DNA of 64,000 nucleotides, from the NCBI GenBank assembly GCA_905221605.1, contig CAJNDS010001079.1:248001-312000 (forward strand), given 5' to 3'. Position numbers and translations under genes: made by a program. Of the stretch, positions 11,156-22,000 are shown piece after piece. The stretch is from Symbiodinium natans. Its lineage: Eukaryota > Sar > Dinophyceae > Suessiales > Symbiodiniaceae. The notes under the pieces are model-generated. The model saw only the letters and a program-made list of their open reading frames with translations. It was not told the DNA's origin and searched no databases. Position 1 is the stretch's first letter. Each line of letters starts with the position of its first letter.

Positions 11156-12635
11156 GGCGGCACAAAGGCAACTTTCCTACTGGTTCTTGGTAGGGAATGA
11201 GGGAAGTAGGTACCCTACACCCTATAACCCCTTAATTAAAGGGTACATATAGGGGTATCCGGTGTACGAAATTCCCTCACTCCCTGCTAAGAACCAGGAA
11301 GACTAGGTCCTACACCCAAGCCGCAACCCAACCATGGGCACACCTTCACCACCCCGAAAGTTGCACCTTTAAGGGCTTAAGATGTCAAGCTGTAGGGATC
11401 ACAAGGCTTAGGGTCCCTAAACCCTAAACCCTAAACCCCAAACTCTCTGTGCATCCTGTCAGAGACGCCATGACTCTTCGCGGCTGAGGCACGGACGTTC
11501 TAGGATCAGGGCCGTCGGGCGCTTAGTCTTACGCACTAATTAGGCTTAACAACGCCTGGAAGGGTTTAGGCTTTAGGCTTCAGGCCGATGGGAAACCGTA
11601 CAAAGCCCGAGGAAACCCGAGGCAGCTTGGCCCGCACAGGTGCCCTCAAATCACAATGTTAGCCTGCATCCTACCTGCAGTGTGGCTTAGGGCTCAGGGT
11701 TTAGGGCTTAGGGCTTAGGGAGTTTGTGATTGATAGTCGCGCTTTGAGAACTTCAATTGCGCAAGGCATGAAGATGTGACCGTGCCAAGTCACAACGAAC
11801 CTTTTGGAAGCGTTCTTTAAAGCTTTCGGATTTGGATGCCCTCCGCCTTAGTTATGAAGCTTTAGGGTTGGGCGGTTGAGGGGATATCGGAGACCTGAAT
11901 CATCCTTGTAAAAAGAGTACTCCTCACTCTGCAAAGCCCTGGAACTCCAAACCCCTCAACCCTAAACCTTGAGATTCCTAAACGCTAAAAGCCCGAAGAA
12001 GACCGCCCGGGGGGTTCCCTAAACCCTAAACCCTAAACCCTAAACCCTAAACCCTAAACCCTAAACCCTAAACCCTAAACCCTAAACCCTAAACCCTGCT
12101 GGGCCACCCGCAGCCGAAAGCTCTCGGCGGCGGAAGGCCAGCGACTCCTTGCGGTTTTCTTTGAGACACGAAGTAAAGTCTGAACCCTATAGCCTGAATT
12201 CAGGCTTAATGGTTCAGGGTTTAGGGTTTAGGGTTAGGGTCTTAGAGTTTAGAGAGTTTAGAGGGTTTAGGGTTTCGGGTTTTGGGTTTAGGGTTTAGGG
12301 TTAGGGTCTTAGAGTTTAGAGTTTGGGGTTTAAGGATTAGCCTGAATTCAGGCTTGATGGTTCAGGGTTTAGGGTTTCAGGGTTTAGGGTTAGAATTTAG
12401 ATTTTCAGGTTTAAGGACTTTGAAGTAGCTGGATTGAAGCCGGCACTTCTATCACTTAGGCCTCCCGGCATCTTTCACAAGATGGCGACAGCGACTCTGC
12501 CTCGTCCTAAACCCTAAACCCCAAACCCTGAACCCTGAACCCTGAACCCTAAACCCTAAACCCTAAACCCTAAACCCTAAACCCTAAACCCTAAACCCTA
12601 AACCCTAAACCCTAAACCCTAAACCTGCCTCGTCC
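11156..12635. other. 5' flank of the carrier gene; no coding call
   Basis: Holds a family-I foldback element (11176-11306), a CCCTAAA array (12017-12098) and a nested pair of degenerate arrays (12190-12410) flanked by a repeated AGCCTGAATTCAGGCTT block. 12105-12175 is open on the minus strand (ENRKESLAFRRRELS). A CCCTAAA array (12505-12626) ends it. The carrier promoter must lie here, but I see no defined motif. Confidence 0.5.
11176..11306. repeat. Foldback element, family I
   Basis: Inverted ends TACTGGTTCTTGGTAGGGAA and CTCCCTGCTAAGAACCAGGA, with a TACCC/GGGTA centre. A relative is at 21620-21696. It starts 20 bp upstream of the carrier ATG. Confidence 0.6.
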
Positions 12636-12639
12636 TAAA

Positions 12640-14747
12640 CCACGAGTCAAGGAGCCCTTCGTGCGATCGTGCCTCGACAAGCAGCATGTCGTCCAGGGCC
12701 GCTTTGTATGGTGGCTTCGTGACCTCAGATCCTAGACCCTAAACCCTAAACCCTAGACCCTAGACCCTAAACCCTAAACCCTAAACCCTAAACATCCCTA
12801 AACCCTAAACCCTGACCCCCGTATTACCCATAAGAAAGACCTGCATGCCACTCATGTTTGGGCTATCTACCATTGCTTGGGATGTTCCCCCTTGCACAAA
12901 CAGCCCTTAAGATCTATGAATCATTCACCATACCCCAAACCCATACCTCTTAACCTATAAAAGGAGAAAAACCCTAAACCCTAAACCCTAAACTCTAAAC
13001 TCTAAACCCTAAACCCTAAAATATAAGGGAGTCTAAGGGAGGATTTTCCCCAAAAACCCTAAGCCCTTATTTCTTCTTGGATACGAGGGATTATAGAAGG
13101 GGCCTTTGCCTTGCTCCCCTTCGTCCATCCTGTGCCTTTCTTGCAAGGGCTCATACCCTAAACCCTAAGCCCCTAAGCCCTAAGCCCTAAGCCCTAAACC
13201 CTAAACCCTAAACCCTAAACCCTAAACCCTAAAAAAACCCTAAATTCTAAACCCTAAACCCTAATTCTAAACCCTAAACCCAAAACCCTAATTACCCTAA
13301 AACTCAGGGTTGGTAAGGTTTCAAGGTTGTGGCTTGCCTGAGGCGCAAAAACTCAAAAGTCTAAGCTCCGAGCCGTTCAGCCCCAGAACCACAAACACTT
13401 TCCGAGCCATGCAACCCTACAACCCTGAAACCCTAAACCCTGAAACCCTGAAAACCCTAAAGCCCTGAAACCCTGAAACCCTGAAACCCTGAAACCCTGA
13501 ACCCTAAAAACCTGAAACCCTGAAACCCTAAAACCCTGAAACCCTAAAAGCCTAAAACCCTAAAAACTAGGCCATCGTTCTGCTAGACATACGAATACTA
13601 TTGTCCCAGAAAATGTTTCCCTGTCTGTTCCGAAAGACCCGAACCGACTCTGTTTCAGGAAGAAGTGGCGTGGAAAGAACACAACATGTAGTCAAGAAAG
13701 CTAGTTCAAACAGTTCATGAAACCCTTATCATCTACATGGACACGAAAGCTATATCACCATGAGTACATACAAACTCACGTGCACAAACGTGCAACAGTG
13801 GGGGAAAGATGGGTTGTACCTCTGAGACTAAGTTTTAATTATTCCCTAAACCCTAAACCCTAAACCCTAAACCCTAAACGCTATGGGGTGTTCGGATGAC
13901 AAGAATCATCATAAGCCCCTAAACCCTAAACCCTAAACCCTAAACCCTGAAGAACCAACACAGCTTGAAGTTCCTGCTGGAGACTGCGTGGGTTCATCCA
14001 GACAAGGACGTGTTGTGCCTTCGGCACGGTTCAGAAACCAAAAGCTGTGTGATCCGTGCAGCGGGCAGTTGTTGAATGCTGCACTGTGGCAGGCACCTAG
14101 TCCTTGCAGATACCTTTGCAAGGCATCTCGAAAACTTCGTTGCTGAGTTCATCAGCCCCCGAAAAAGTCTACACTTTCAGTTCTACAGGAGCTTATGGTA
14201 CCCCCAAAAGCGTGCAGTCTACGCACTCGGCTACTAAGAAAAAGGAAGAAGGTCTAAAGCTGCCCTTTGCAGAAGCGGCCTTCGCAGATGCGAACTTGCA
14301 CAGAACCGTAGTTGTCCAGTACCTAGGGGAACCAAAGGTTAACCTTTAGGGTTCTCTAAGGGGATCCCTAAACCCTAAACCCTAAACCCTAAACCTTAAA
14401 CCTTAAACCTAAACCCTAAACCCCAAAAAGTTAAAAAGTTACCTACTCTGCTACTAAAGACCTGGCAGCTTGAGAGCTGGGAGAAGATGGTGTCGCGAGT
14501 CAAGCTTGAAGGGCATCGTGACTGCAAGAGAGAAGCTTCACCTTGAGGCATTGAAAGGGTTTAGGGTTTAGGGTTTAGGGTTTAGGGTTTAGGGTTTAGG
14601 GTTTAGGGTTTAGGGTTTAGGGTTTAGGGTTTAGGGTTTAGGGTGCACCTCGGAGGCTGGGAAGTGAATCTGCAGAAGATCCAGGTTGAACTTGGCCTTG
14701 AGACCCTGAGTCCGTCTTTGCGTGGGCCGTCACGCGTATTCCTGTGA
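12640..14747 (+). CDS. Unidentified plus-strand gene, 3' exons, exon joins unresolved
   Basis: Family not recognised. The last exon (about 14642-14747) is open and reads GGWEVNLQKIQVELGLE and then SPSLRGPSRVFL before TGA. Its 3' splice site may be the TTTAG-GG junction at the end of the telomeric array 14557-14643. Upstream exon-like stretches in the same direction: 14469-14528 (LESWEKMVSRVKLEGHRDCK, after an AG), 14109-14175 (RHLENFVAEFISPRK), 13958-14040 (SLKFLLETAWVHPDKDVLCL) and 12640-12722 (VKEPFVRSCLDKQHVVQGRF). They have normal amino-acid composition and no stops, unlike the flanking repeats. The gene converges on the membrane-protein gene that ends at 14796. I could not fix internal joins or the start. 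Confidence 0.42.
12733..13565. repeat. Series of CCCTAAA and CCCTGAAA arrays
   Basis: Short arrays at 12733-12800, 12970-13020, 13157-13300 and a CCCTGAAA block at 13410-13565. A solitary family-A end (GGGATGTTCCCCCTTG) is at 12879-12912. Confidence 0.75.
14310..14459. repeat. Foldback element, family F, interrupted by telomeric repeats
   Basis: Left end AGTTGTCCAGTACCTAGGGG and AAAGGTTAACCTTTAGG; right end AAAGTTACCTACTCTGCTAC. About nine CCCTAAA-type units (14366-14431) sit where the copy at 34728-34826 has only a few bases. Confidence 0.7.
14557..14643. repeat. Telomere-type array, TTTAGGG orientation
   Basis: Twelve units ending at the start of the last exon of the plus-strand gene; the final TTTAG-GG fits the AG-before-G acceptor rule. 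Confidence 0.9.
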
Positions 14748-14795
14748 CGCCTGCTACCTCTGACGCATTCCCGCATTTTGCAGCACCATACTTGC

Positions 14796-15641
14796 TCAAG
14801 CTTCGCTGTTGCCCATCATGCCTTGGCTGCACTCAGGAGGGTAGCTATAAATTAAACGTTTAGCTGCCTTCATAAGAAACCCAATAAACCCAAAAAAGGT
14901 AAGGATCTGAAGTTACAGTACAGTACCACAAAGATGCCAGCGCCATCCTCCAGGCATGGCTCTTCCACGCTGAGATCCTCCGGGCATGCGAGGATCATGA
15001 TGGAAGCCGCGAGCGCGCACCACACGAACAAGTTTCCAAAGATTGCGTCGCTGACCACGTTGGTCCACAAGACGGCGCCTTGAGGCGTCTTGTACACGGC
15101 GGACAGCTTCACCGCGCCGAAAAGCATGAGCGTGTCCAGAATTCGGACGCCGAAGGTGAGGATGGACCAGACGCAGATCCACTGGTTGCTCCTCTTATTG
15201 CTTGTACCTTACTTCTCCAATAGCCAAGGGAAAAAAGGTTAAGCTTTATGATTCCTACTAAATCAGGAAACCCAAACAGTTTAAAGATCAGCTGTTGGAG
15301 AAGTAAGGGTACTGCTCAGGTTCGAGGACTTCCAGCACAGGACGGCAAAGCACGTGCCCGCGATCCACCCCGTGAGGTCGAGGGACAGCGACGTGCTGTC
15401 CCAACCAGGCCCGGCAGTCGTCACCGCAAAAGTCACCTGTACTCCCCTTAGAACCTTAATAAAAACAATATGTTTAATATCCTCTTGGGTTTTCTATAAA
15501 CAAATATAAAAAAACAACTCCCAAGAAAAATATAGTCACGATGTGGGCCACAGCGTAAAGAACACCAAACACCGCGGCAGTCGCCAGCAGCTGGTGGGCC
15601 TTCGTGACCATCGGCGGCTTGCACAAGGTGAACGCAACCAT
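14796..15641 (-). CDS. Four-helix membrane protein of unknown function, 4 exons, complete
   Basis: Family not recognised. Exons 15641-15540, 15436-15318, 15191-14938 and 14821-14796 join in frame to 166 residues and TGA. Four hydrophobic segments lie near residues 17-37 (LLATAAVFGVLYAV), 57-73 (LTGWIAGTCFAVLCW), 78-100 (WICVWSILTFGVRILDTL) and 123-142 (FGNLFVWCALAASIMILAC), with short charged loops and an acidic tail, so an integral membrane protein is likely. The three introns are only 103, 126 and 116 nt. They begin GT, GA and GC, end AG before G, and are each bracketed by a short direct repeat (GTGACT, GAGCA, GGCAT), as expected of introner insertions. The second intron also has inverted ends. 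The stop lies 48 bp from the stop of the convergent plus-strand gene. No telomeric repeats interrupt it, unlike its neighbours. Confidence 0.75.
15204..15312. repeat. Introner-like foldback element forming intron 2 of the membrane-protein gene
   Basis: Inverted ends GTACCTTACTTCTCCAATAG and TTGGAGAAGTAAGGGTAC, 109 bp. It lies inside the 126-nt intron (15192-15317), which is flanked by a GAGCA direct repeat. Confidence 0.75.
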
Positions 15642-16059
15642 CTTGCTTGCTTGCCTTCGACAGGCACAGTTCTCTTCTACTGATTTGCTGATCGCCTAAG
15701 TTGTGTCAGAAAGCGGAACGTACAAACGTTGCCAGTGGAAGTTTATCAACCAGCATGCCAATCTCCAGATGGAAAAAGCCGACCTGATACAATGAATAAA
15801 CGCCTGCGCTCAACGACTACTGAATGCAACCGCGATGTGCGGCAATTTCTCACTTCTCGAGCACACCGTGTGTCGCAAACGCTTCCCTTGACACACGCAA
15901 ACACGTGCTTGAAGCGATCCGGCCCCAACAGGATCCCGCCAAAACCGCCGGACCACAACCCTAAACCCCAACCCCCGGAGCCAAAACCCCAAACCCTAAA
16001 CCCTAAACCCTACACCCTATCCCTAAACCCTAAACCCTAGACCCTGAACCCTTCGTTGG
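15642..16059. other. 5' flank of the membrane-protein gene
   Basis: Non-repetitive up to about 15960, then short CCCTAAA units (15957-16050). The GCCTGTCGAAG just above the ATG could serve as a spliced-leader acceptor. The remaining exons of the glutamate-cysteine ligase gene would be expected here on the minus strand but were not found. Confidence 0.45.
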
Positions 16060-16062
16060 GCC

Positions 16063-19000
16063 ACCCGGCGCCCTCCACCATGTGGTTACCCATCTCGGGA
16101 GCCCAGCCCGCACACGCGGCTGGGTTGGCGGCCTTCCGCTTGGGGTTTGCGGAGCTTCGCTTGGGACTCAGCGTTCAAGGGGTTAGGGTTTAGGGATTAG
16201 GGTTTAGGGTTTAGGGTTTCGACCAACTTGCGGCGGGCTTATGTCACATCAGGTCGCGAGAAATACACATCACCCAATTGTGGACGCTACATAGCAGGAA
16301 TACACATCAGCGGCGGAATTACACATCAGGACACGGCCCCAAGTAGACGCTGGAATTTAGGCAAACAGCCAACATGTGTCAAACTGCCGGATCTGCTGCG
16401 GACGCCAGCGGTATCAGCACGTTGTTTACAGAATTTTACCTGAGTTTCAACAGATAATTACCAGGGAGACGCTAGAAACCAACCAACTGAGGAATCCCGA
16501 ATTCGATTGAACCTAAACGGCCGGGGGGTTGGTCGAGTTGTCAGGGCGACCGAGACCACCCCCCAGCAATCATCCGCTACTTACCAAAACCCTAAACCCT
16601 AAACCCTAAACCCTAAACCCTAAACCCTAAACCCTAGAACCCTAAACCCTAAACCCTAAACCCTAAACCCCAAACATTCAGAAGCCTGCACGAAGCCGAC
16701 TTCAACACATCAAGAGATTTACTTTGGGGAGCGCCGTTCCCCAATGTGGACGCCGATCGATGTGTCGGGTCTTGGGCTTAGGGCTTAGGGCTTAGGGCTT
16801 AGGGTTTAGGGTTTAGGGTTTAGGGTTTAGGGTTTCGGGTTTAGGGTTTAGGGTTTAGGGCACTACCAACATGCAAAAGAGCATGTAGATGCTGTGTAAA
16901 TGACGACGAGGCCGACTTCGACACATCAGGAGGTATAATCTGGAGAATGCAGTTCCCCAATGTGGACGCCGATTGATGCGTAAAACCGAGCGATGCGAGA
17001 TAAAACGACTACAAATAGGAGCCCTATTACACCACCCAACCCGCAGGAAAGCTTGTAATGGCAAGGCACTACACATAGCCATTCCTTAAGACAGGCGAAC
17101 TTTTCTAAGAAGTCTCGACGCGACTCACACAACGAGCTATGCGCACATTGGGAGTAAGACATGCTCACAAGGAAGATAGATATTAAGCATGCATGTTTCC
17201 TTCGTCCAGCCTGTCCAAAGCGCAAGGACTTACACAAAGATTGACGCTTCCATAGGATGCAGGCCTAGAAGGCTATGTGTGCTTGCTTGGAGGGGCGTTC
17301 AAGTTCTTCTCTATACTCTCCAATCCAAACAATTTAAGGACAATTTGAAGCCATTCCCAAGGATTCAATCAAGTTCTGTGGACATTGGGAACATTCGATG
17401 TCCACAGGAAAAACACATCTCAAATACCAATGCATCATGGGAAAACTTTCCTGCGAAATCATGTCCCTGAGTATCAGTGCCAATACATCCCGCCGTTTAG
17501 GCTCCTTTTGGGAGGTGTTATTGTCTGGGTTCGGGTTAAGCCCCTAAACCCGAAACCCTAAACCTTAAACCCTAAACCCTGAACCCTGAAACCCCAAACC
17601 CCTAAGCACTAAACCCTACCCTCCCCTTACAAAGGTCCCATCTGCTCTTCGGTCCAAGCTAAGGACCCCAGGCCCTAAACCCTGAATCCTCAACCCTAAG
17701 CCTGAAAACCCTAAAACCCTAAGACCCGAAACCCCAAACCCCAAGACTAAAACTCTAAACCCTCAAGCCTAGACCAGAAACCCCTCCATCCTCAGGGTCT
17801 TCGCACCAATGAGGCTTTCAAGAGGGGGCGGGGGGTTCGGAGCAGTAGCCCAGGAACAAACAGGGTGCCCTTCCTCGGTTTAAAGGGGCTGATACGGGAA
17901 TCAAAACCCTAAAACAAGGGAATAAGGGCCGGCTCTGGATCCTAGTAAGTGTGGCGGTTCGTTGGGTTGATAGATTTTTTGTCCCGGTGGTTTGTAGCGT
18001 TGATAGGGGCGATCCTAGACCCTAAACCCTAAATCCTAAACCCTGAACCCTAAACCCTAAACAGGGTTTGGACTTAGGGATGTTTATGTTTTGGACGTAG
18101 AGCTCAGGGCTGAGAAGGGTTCTGAGACGAGGTACTTAGGGGCTATTGTGCATAGAGGGATTATGGGGTTTAGGGATTACGGGGTTTAGGGTTTAGGGTT
18201 TAGGGTTTAGGGTTTAGGGTTTAGGGTTTAGGTTTAGGGTTTAGGGTTTAGGGTTTAGGGTTTAGGGTTTAGGGTTTAGGGTTTAGGGTTTAGGGTTTAG
18301 GGTTTAGGGGGTTTAGGGTTTAGGGTTTAGGGTGTAGGGTTTAGGGTTTAGGGTTTAGGGTTTAGGGTTTAGGGTTTAGGGTTTAGGGTATAGGGTTTAG
18401 GGTTTAGGGTTTGGGGCGCTAAAGCCCCGGGCACGCAACGCTAAACCCTAGACGTCGACGACGCCTCGTAGCTCTCGGCTCGGGCACGCAACAGCGGCAG
18501 CGCCTTCGGCACTCACTTAAGGAGGGGTTTAGGGTTTAGGGTTTAGGGTTTGGAGTTTGGGGTTTGGAGTTTGGGGTTTAGGGTTCAGGGTTTTGGGTTT
18601 AGAAGCCCGAAACCCTAAACTTGGGATGTTCCACCTTCTGCTAACAGTCTTCAATAGAGATGAATAATAGGGGGTTTTATAATCCCCATTAAGGACTGGG
18701 AGTAAAAAATAGGGGGAACACCAAGGTTCAGGGTTTAGGCTTGAAAAACCCGAAACCCGAAACCCGAAACCCTCAACGGGTTTCGGGTCTAGGGCTTCGA
18801 CTATCGCACGTTCCCTTGTGTCAAGGGGCTAAAGGAGGGACCCTTAGAAGGGACCTTAGGGTTCATTTAGGGGTTCTTTGGGGGCTACTGAGGAATATAG
18901 GGACTATATAAGGTATACATAGGGGGTTATATAGGGGATAAGATTAAGGGTCCATTCTAGGGGTCCCTCCTTTTACATAGACCAGCCCCCCCGTGTACAT

Positions 19001-22000
19001 GCTTTGAGTCGCTGAGGGCTTAGGTTTCTCTGGGGCTTCAGGCTTTGGGGTCTCAAGGTTCCTAAGCCATAAAGGGTTTAGGGGGCCAAGGGCACTGTTT
19101 CTTGTGTTTCCTCTTTTTAGTTTTGTGCGTGTGGGGTGTTGGGGTTTTAGGGAGCCCTGAAGGGTTTAGGGTGTAAGATTTAGGGTTTAGGGCGCAATGT
19201 TTAGGAAACCCAAAACCCAAAAACTCCAACAAGGTGCGCAGGCCAAGCGCTTCAGGGCTTCATGCCAGGCCTGGGTGGGGTTGAAGATGTAGATGTTTTA
19301 GAGTTTAGGGTTTAGGGTTTAGGGTTTAGGGTTTAGGGTTTAGGGTTTGGGGTTCTTGTCCCTCGTGATGGCATTGTTGATGAAGCCGGTCTCTATGCCA
19401 AGCCCCAATCCTTAAACCCCTAACCCCAAAACCCCCTAAACCCTAAAACCCTTAACCCCCCCAACCCCCTAAACCCTAAACCCCAAACCCCAAACCCCAA
19501 GCCACCCCAAACCCTAAACCCTAAACCCCAAACCACCCCAAGCCCTAAACCCTAAACCTCAAACCCTAAACCCTAACCCTAAACCCTAAACCCATACCTC
19601 AAACCCTAAACCCTGAACCCTAAACAGCCGGCCTCGTGCGCACGCAGCGCAAGGCGAACCTGGACACTTCGGAATCCCTAGTGCTTTGGGTTTAGGGACT
19701 TTAGGGTTTAAGGTTTAGGGTTTAGGGCTTAGGGTTTAGGGTTTAGGGTAGGGACCCAGAGTTTAGGGGTTTAGGGCTCAGGGGTTTAGAGGTTTAGGGT
19801 TTACGGGTGTAGGGGTTGGGGTGTAATTGGGGATTTAGGGGTTCAGGGGTTTAGGTGTGGGGGTTTAGGGTTTACTTATGTAGTGCGTGGGGGTTGGTTA
19901 CTTTCACCACCCTTGTGCAGCGCGCCAAGCCCTAAGCCCTACACCACCCCGATGCCCCTGAAATTCCCACCCCAACATCTGGGCGCGCGGCAAAACCTAC
20001 AGGCCAGGAGTGAAACATTTCATGGAGGGATATCGCTTTTGGGGTTAGGTGATGTATCGCCTTTGGGTATATCATGGGTTCCCCTACTCCCCCTCTATAC
20101 TACCCCCCCTAGGTTCCCCCATAAGTAAGGCTATTTAGGGATAGTTAAGCCTAATTAAGGTTACTTAAGGGGGAACCAAGGGGGTAGTTTAGAGGGGGGG
20201 TGGTAGGGGAACCCATGACACCGAGAGAGGTGGAGGGTTTTCGCTAGTCACTCATCTGGGTGCCACACATCGCCGTCGCCAGGGCCCACTTCCACCAGCG
20301 CGTACTCCTCCGCACCGCCGAAGGTTCAGGACTTAGGGTTGGGGGGGTTAGGGTTGGGACGTGTCCCCCCGAAAATAACAGTCCTTAACAGGGACTCTAG
20401 TACCCCTACTATAATCCCTTTTAAGGACTGTTAGTTTTAGGCGGAACATCCCAAGGTTAGGGTCTTTTGGGAACCTAGGGGCAGAATCTGCGCGAAATGA
20501 GGAGCCGGGGGGTGAAACCCTAAACCCTAAACCCTAAACCCCAAACCCAGTGGTGTTTTTGCTGACTAGGGCCCCTTGGCGGGGAGCCTTAAGCCGGGGG
20601 GACTCCGGTTCGGGTATAAGGTTTAGGGTTTAGAGTTTAGGGTTTAGGGTTTAGGGTTTCCAAACGAACTCCTCTTGCAGCGGTTCTACAGGAATTTGCA
20701 GTGTCCCTTAGGGTTTTGGGTTCCGGAGGGAATGAAGTTCAACAAAGCTGTGCGCTTTTGCTGTGAGCTTGGGGCACTGTGGCATGTTTGCCTGTCAGAA
20801 TCCCACTAACCAACCGGACCTGTCTCATCTGTCAGGCAAGTCCTGTTCATCGCCCCACAGCATTTCGCCGTCGTGGCGGTTCGCGTGGTCGCGGAAAATC
20901 TGGGTTCAGGGTTTAGTATTTGGGGGTTTGTGAATGTTCCTTGGTAGTTATAGGCAGGGCTGTGCGTAGGGTATCTGCCACACACCTTAAACCCCTAAAC
21001 TCTGCACTTTCTAGTAAAGTCTGAGGGGATGACAAGGGTTTAGGGTTTAGGGACCAAAACGGACGTAAGCCCTAAACCAACTCGCTGGGAACTCAATGCA
21101 CTCAGCGTGCACAGGTCTAATGTGCTTGGCGACACCCGGTCACAAACCTGGATTATCTCTCACATGTGCAGTGTGTGACCTTCCTGCAAGGGGTCCCTAC
21201 AACATGTATGCATGTGGCTGTGGCTACGTGTTGGCAACTATGTACGAACGACGGTGCTTCATGCTCAAACTCTCTCACAGTCCTTCGCATTGTCGCAGCA
21301 GAAGCGATAGTCCCTAGAGGCCAACCGTGAAATGGGCGGCCATGCCATCCCTATGATGCAGCTCCAGTGCTGGACAGTAACAGCGGCATCCTCAACGCCA
21401 TCAAACATGGGAAAATGCCCAGGACCATGTGCTGGGACTGCAAACAGAGGATCTTCACACGCACACGCACATGCCACATGCAAAGATGCACGCACCAGCT
21501 GAGACGAGACCCCTTATGCCTCGAATCCCTACTTAGCCCTAAACCCCACAACCCTAAGTCCCTAAACCCCGGAACCTTAAATCCCTTGGAGCTGAATTCC
21601 CAAAGCCACCCCTTCATCCACCTGGTTAGTAGGGAATGATATACCCTTTAAGGGAGTATATATAGGTACCTCCTTCCCTCATGTCCCAGTAACAACCACC
21701 CCTTCATAACCTAAATCCGGAGTCTCGACCTTCCCATCTCAATCCAACCCATCACCCTGAGCCCTACTTGGGTCGGGGGGCTTGTTGAGTAGGGCTCAGG
21801 GTTTAGGGTTCTGGGTTCAGGGTTTGGGGTACAAGGCGGAATTAGTAGGGACCTAATTGGGGTTATCCTACTTCATAGCCTCCAACGAAGTTCCCCAAAG
21901 TCCTTCCCTCAAACCCTAAACCCTAAACCCTAAACCCTAACCCTAAACCCTAAACCCTAATCCCTAAACCCTAAACCCTAAACTCTCCTGAGGCTGCAGG

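Larger units (their letters stand above)
16133..19243. other. Largest intron of the glutamate-cysteine ligase gene; no confident exon
   Basis: Contains CCCTAAA (16586-16675) and TTTAGGG/TTAGGGC (16770-16860) arrays and a dispersed duplicate segment (about 16692-16760 and 16908-16978, sharing GTTCCCCAATGTGGACGCCG). A long unique stretch runs 16870-17500. Then come a family-C element (17844-17945), the 235-bp array 18178-18412, a family-A element and a family-J foldback (18822-18980, ends AAAGGAGGGACCCTTAGAA and TTCTAGGGGTCCCTCCTTTT). 18440-18525 is open on the minus strand but does not fit the enzyme. Confidence 0.5.

Noticed and set aside
14870-15182. Single-exon reading of the membrane-protein region
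   Set aside because: The uninterrupted frames run into intron sequence; splicing at repeats of GTGACT, GAGCA and GGCAT gives a complete ATG-to-TGA protein.
18440-18525. Additional ligase exon (SAEGAAAVACPSRELRG)
   Set aside because: It cannot be joined in frame between exons 7 and 8, which already join directly and match the family's spacing.
19375-19420. Additional ligase exon (GIETGFINNAITRDKN)
   Set aside because: It gives a stop or the wrong frame when placed between exons 6 and 7; those two join directly.
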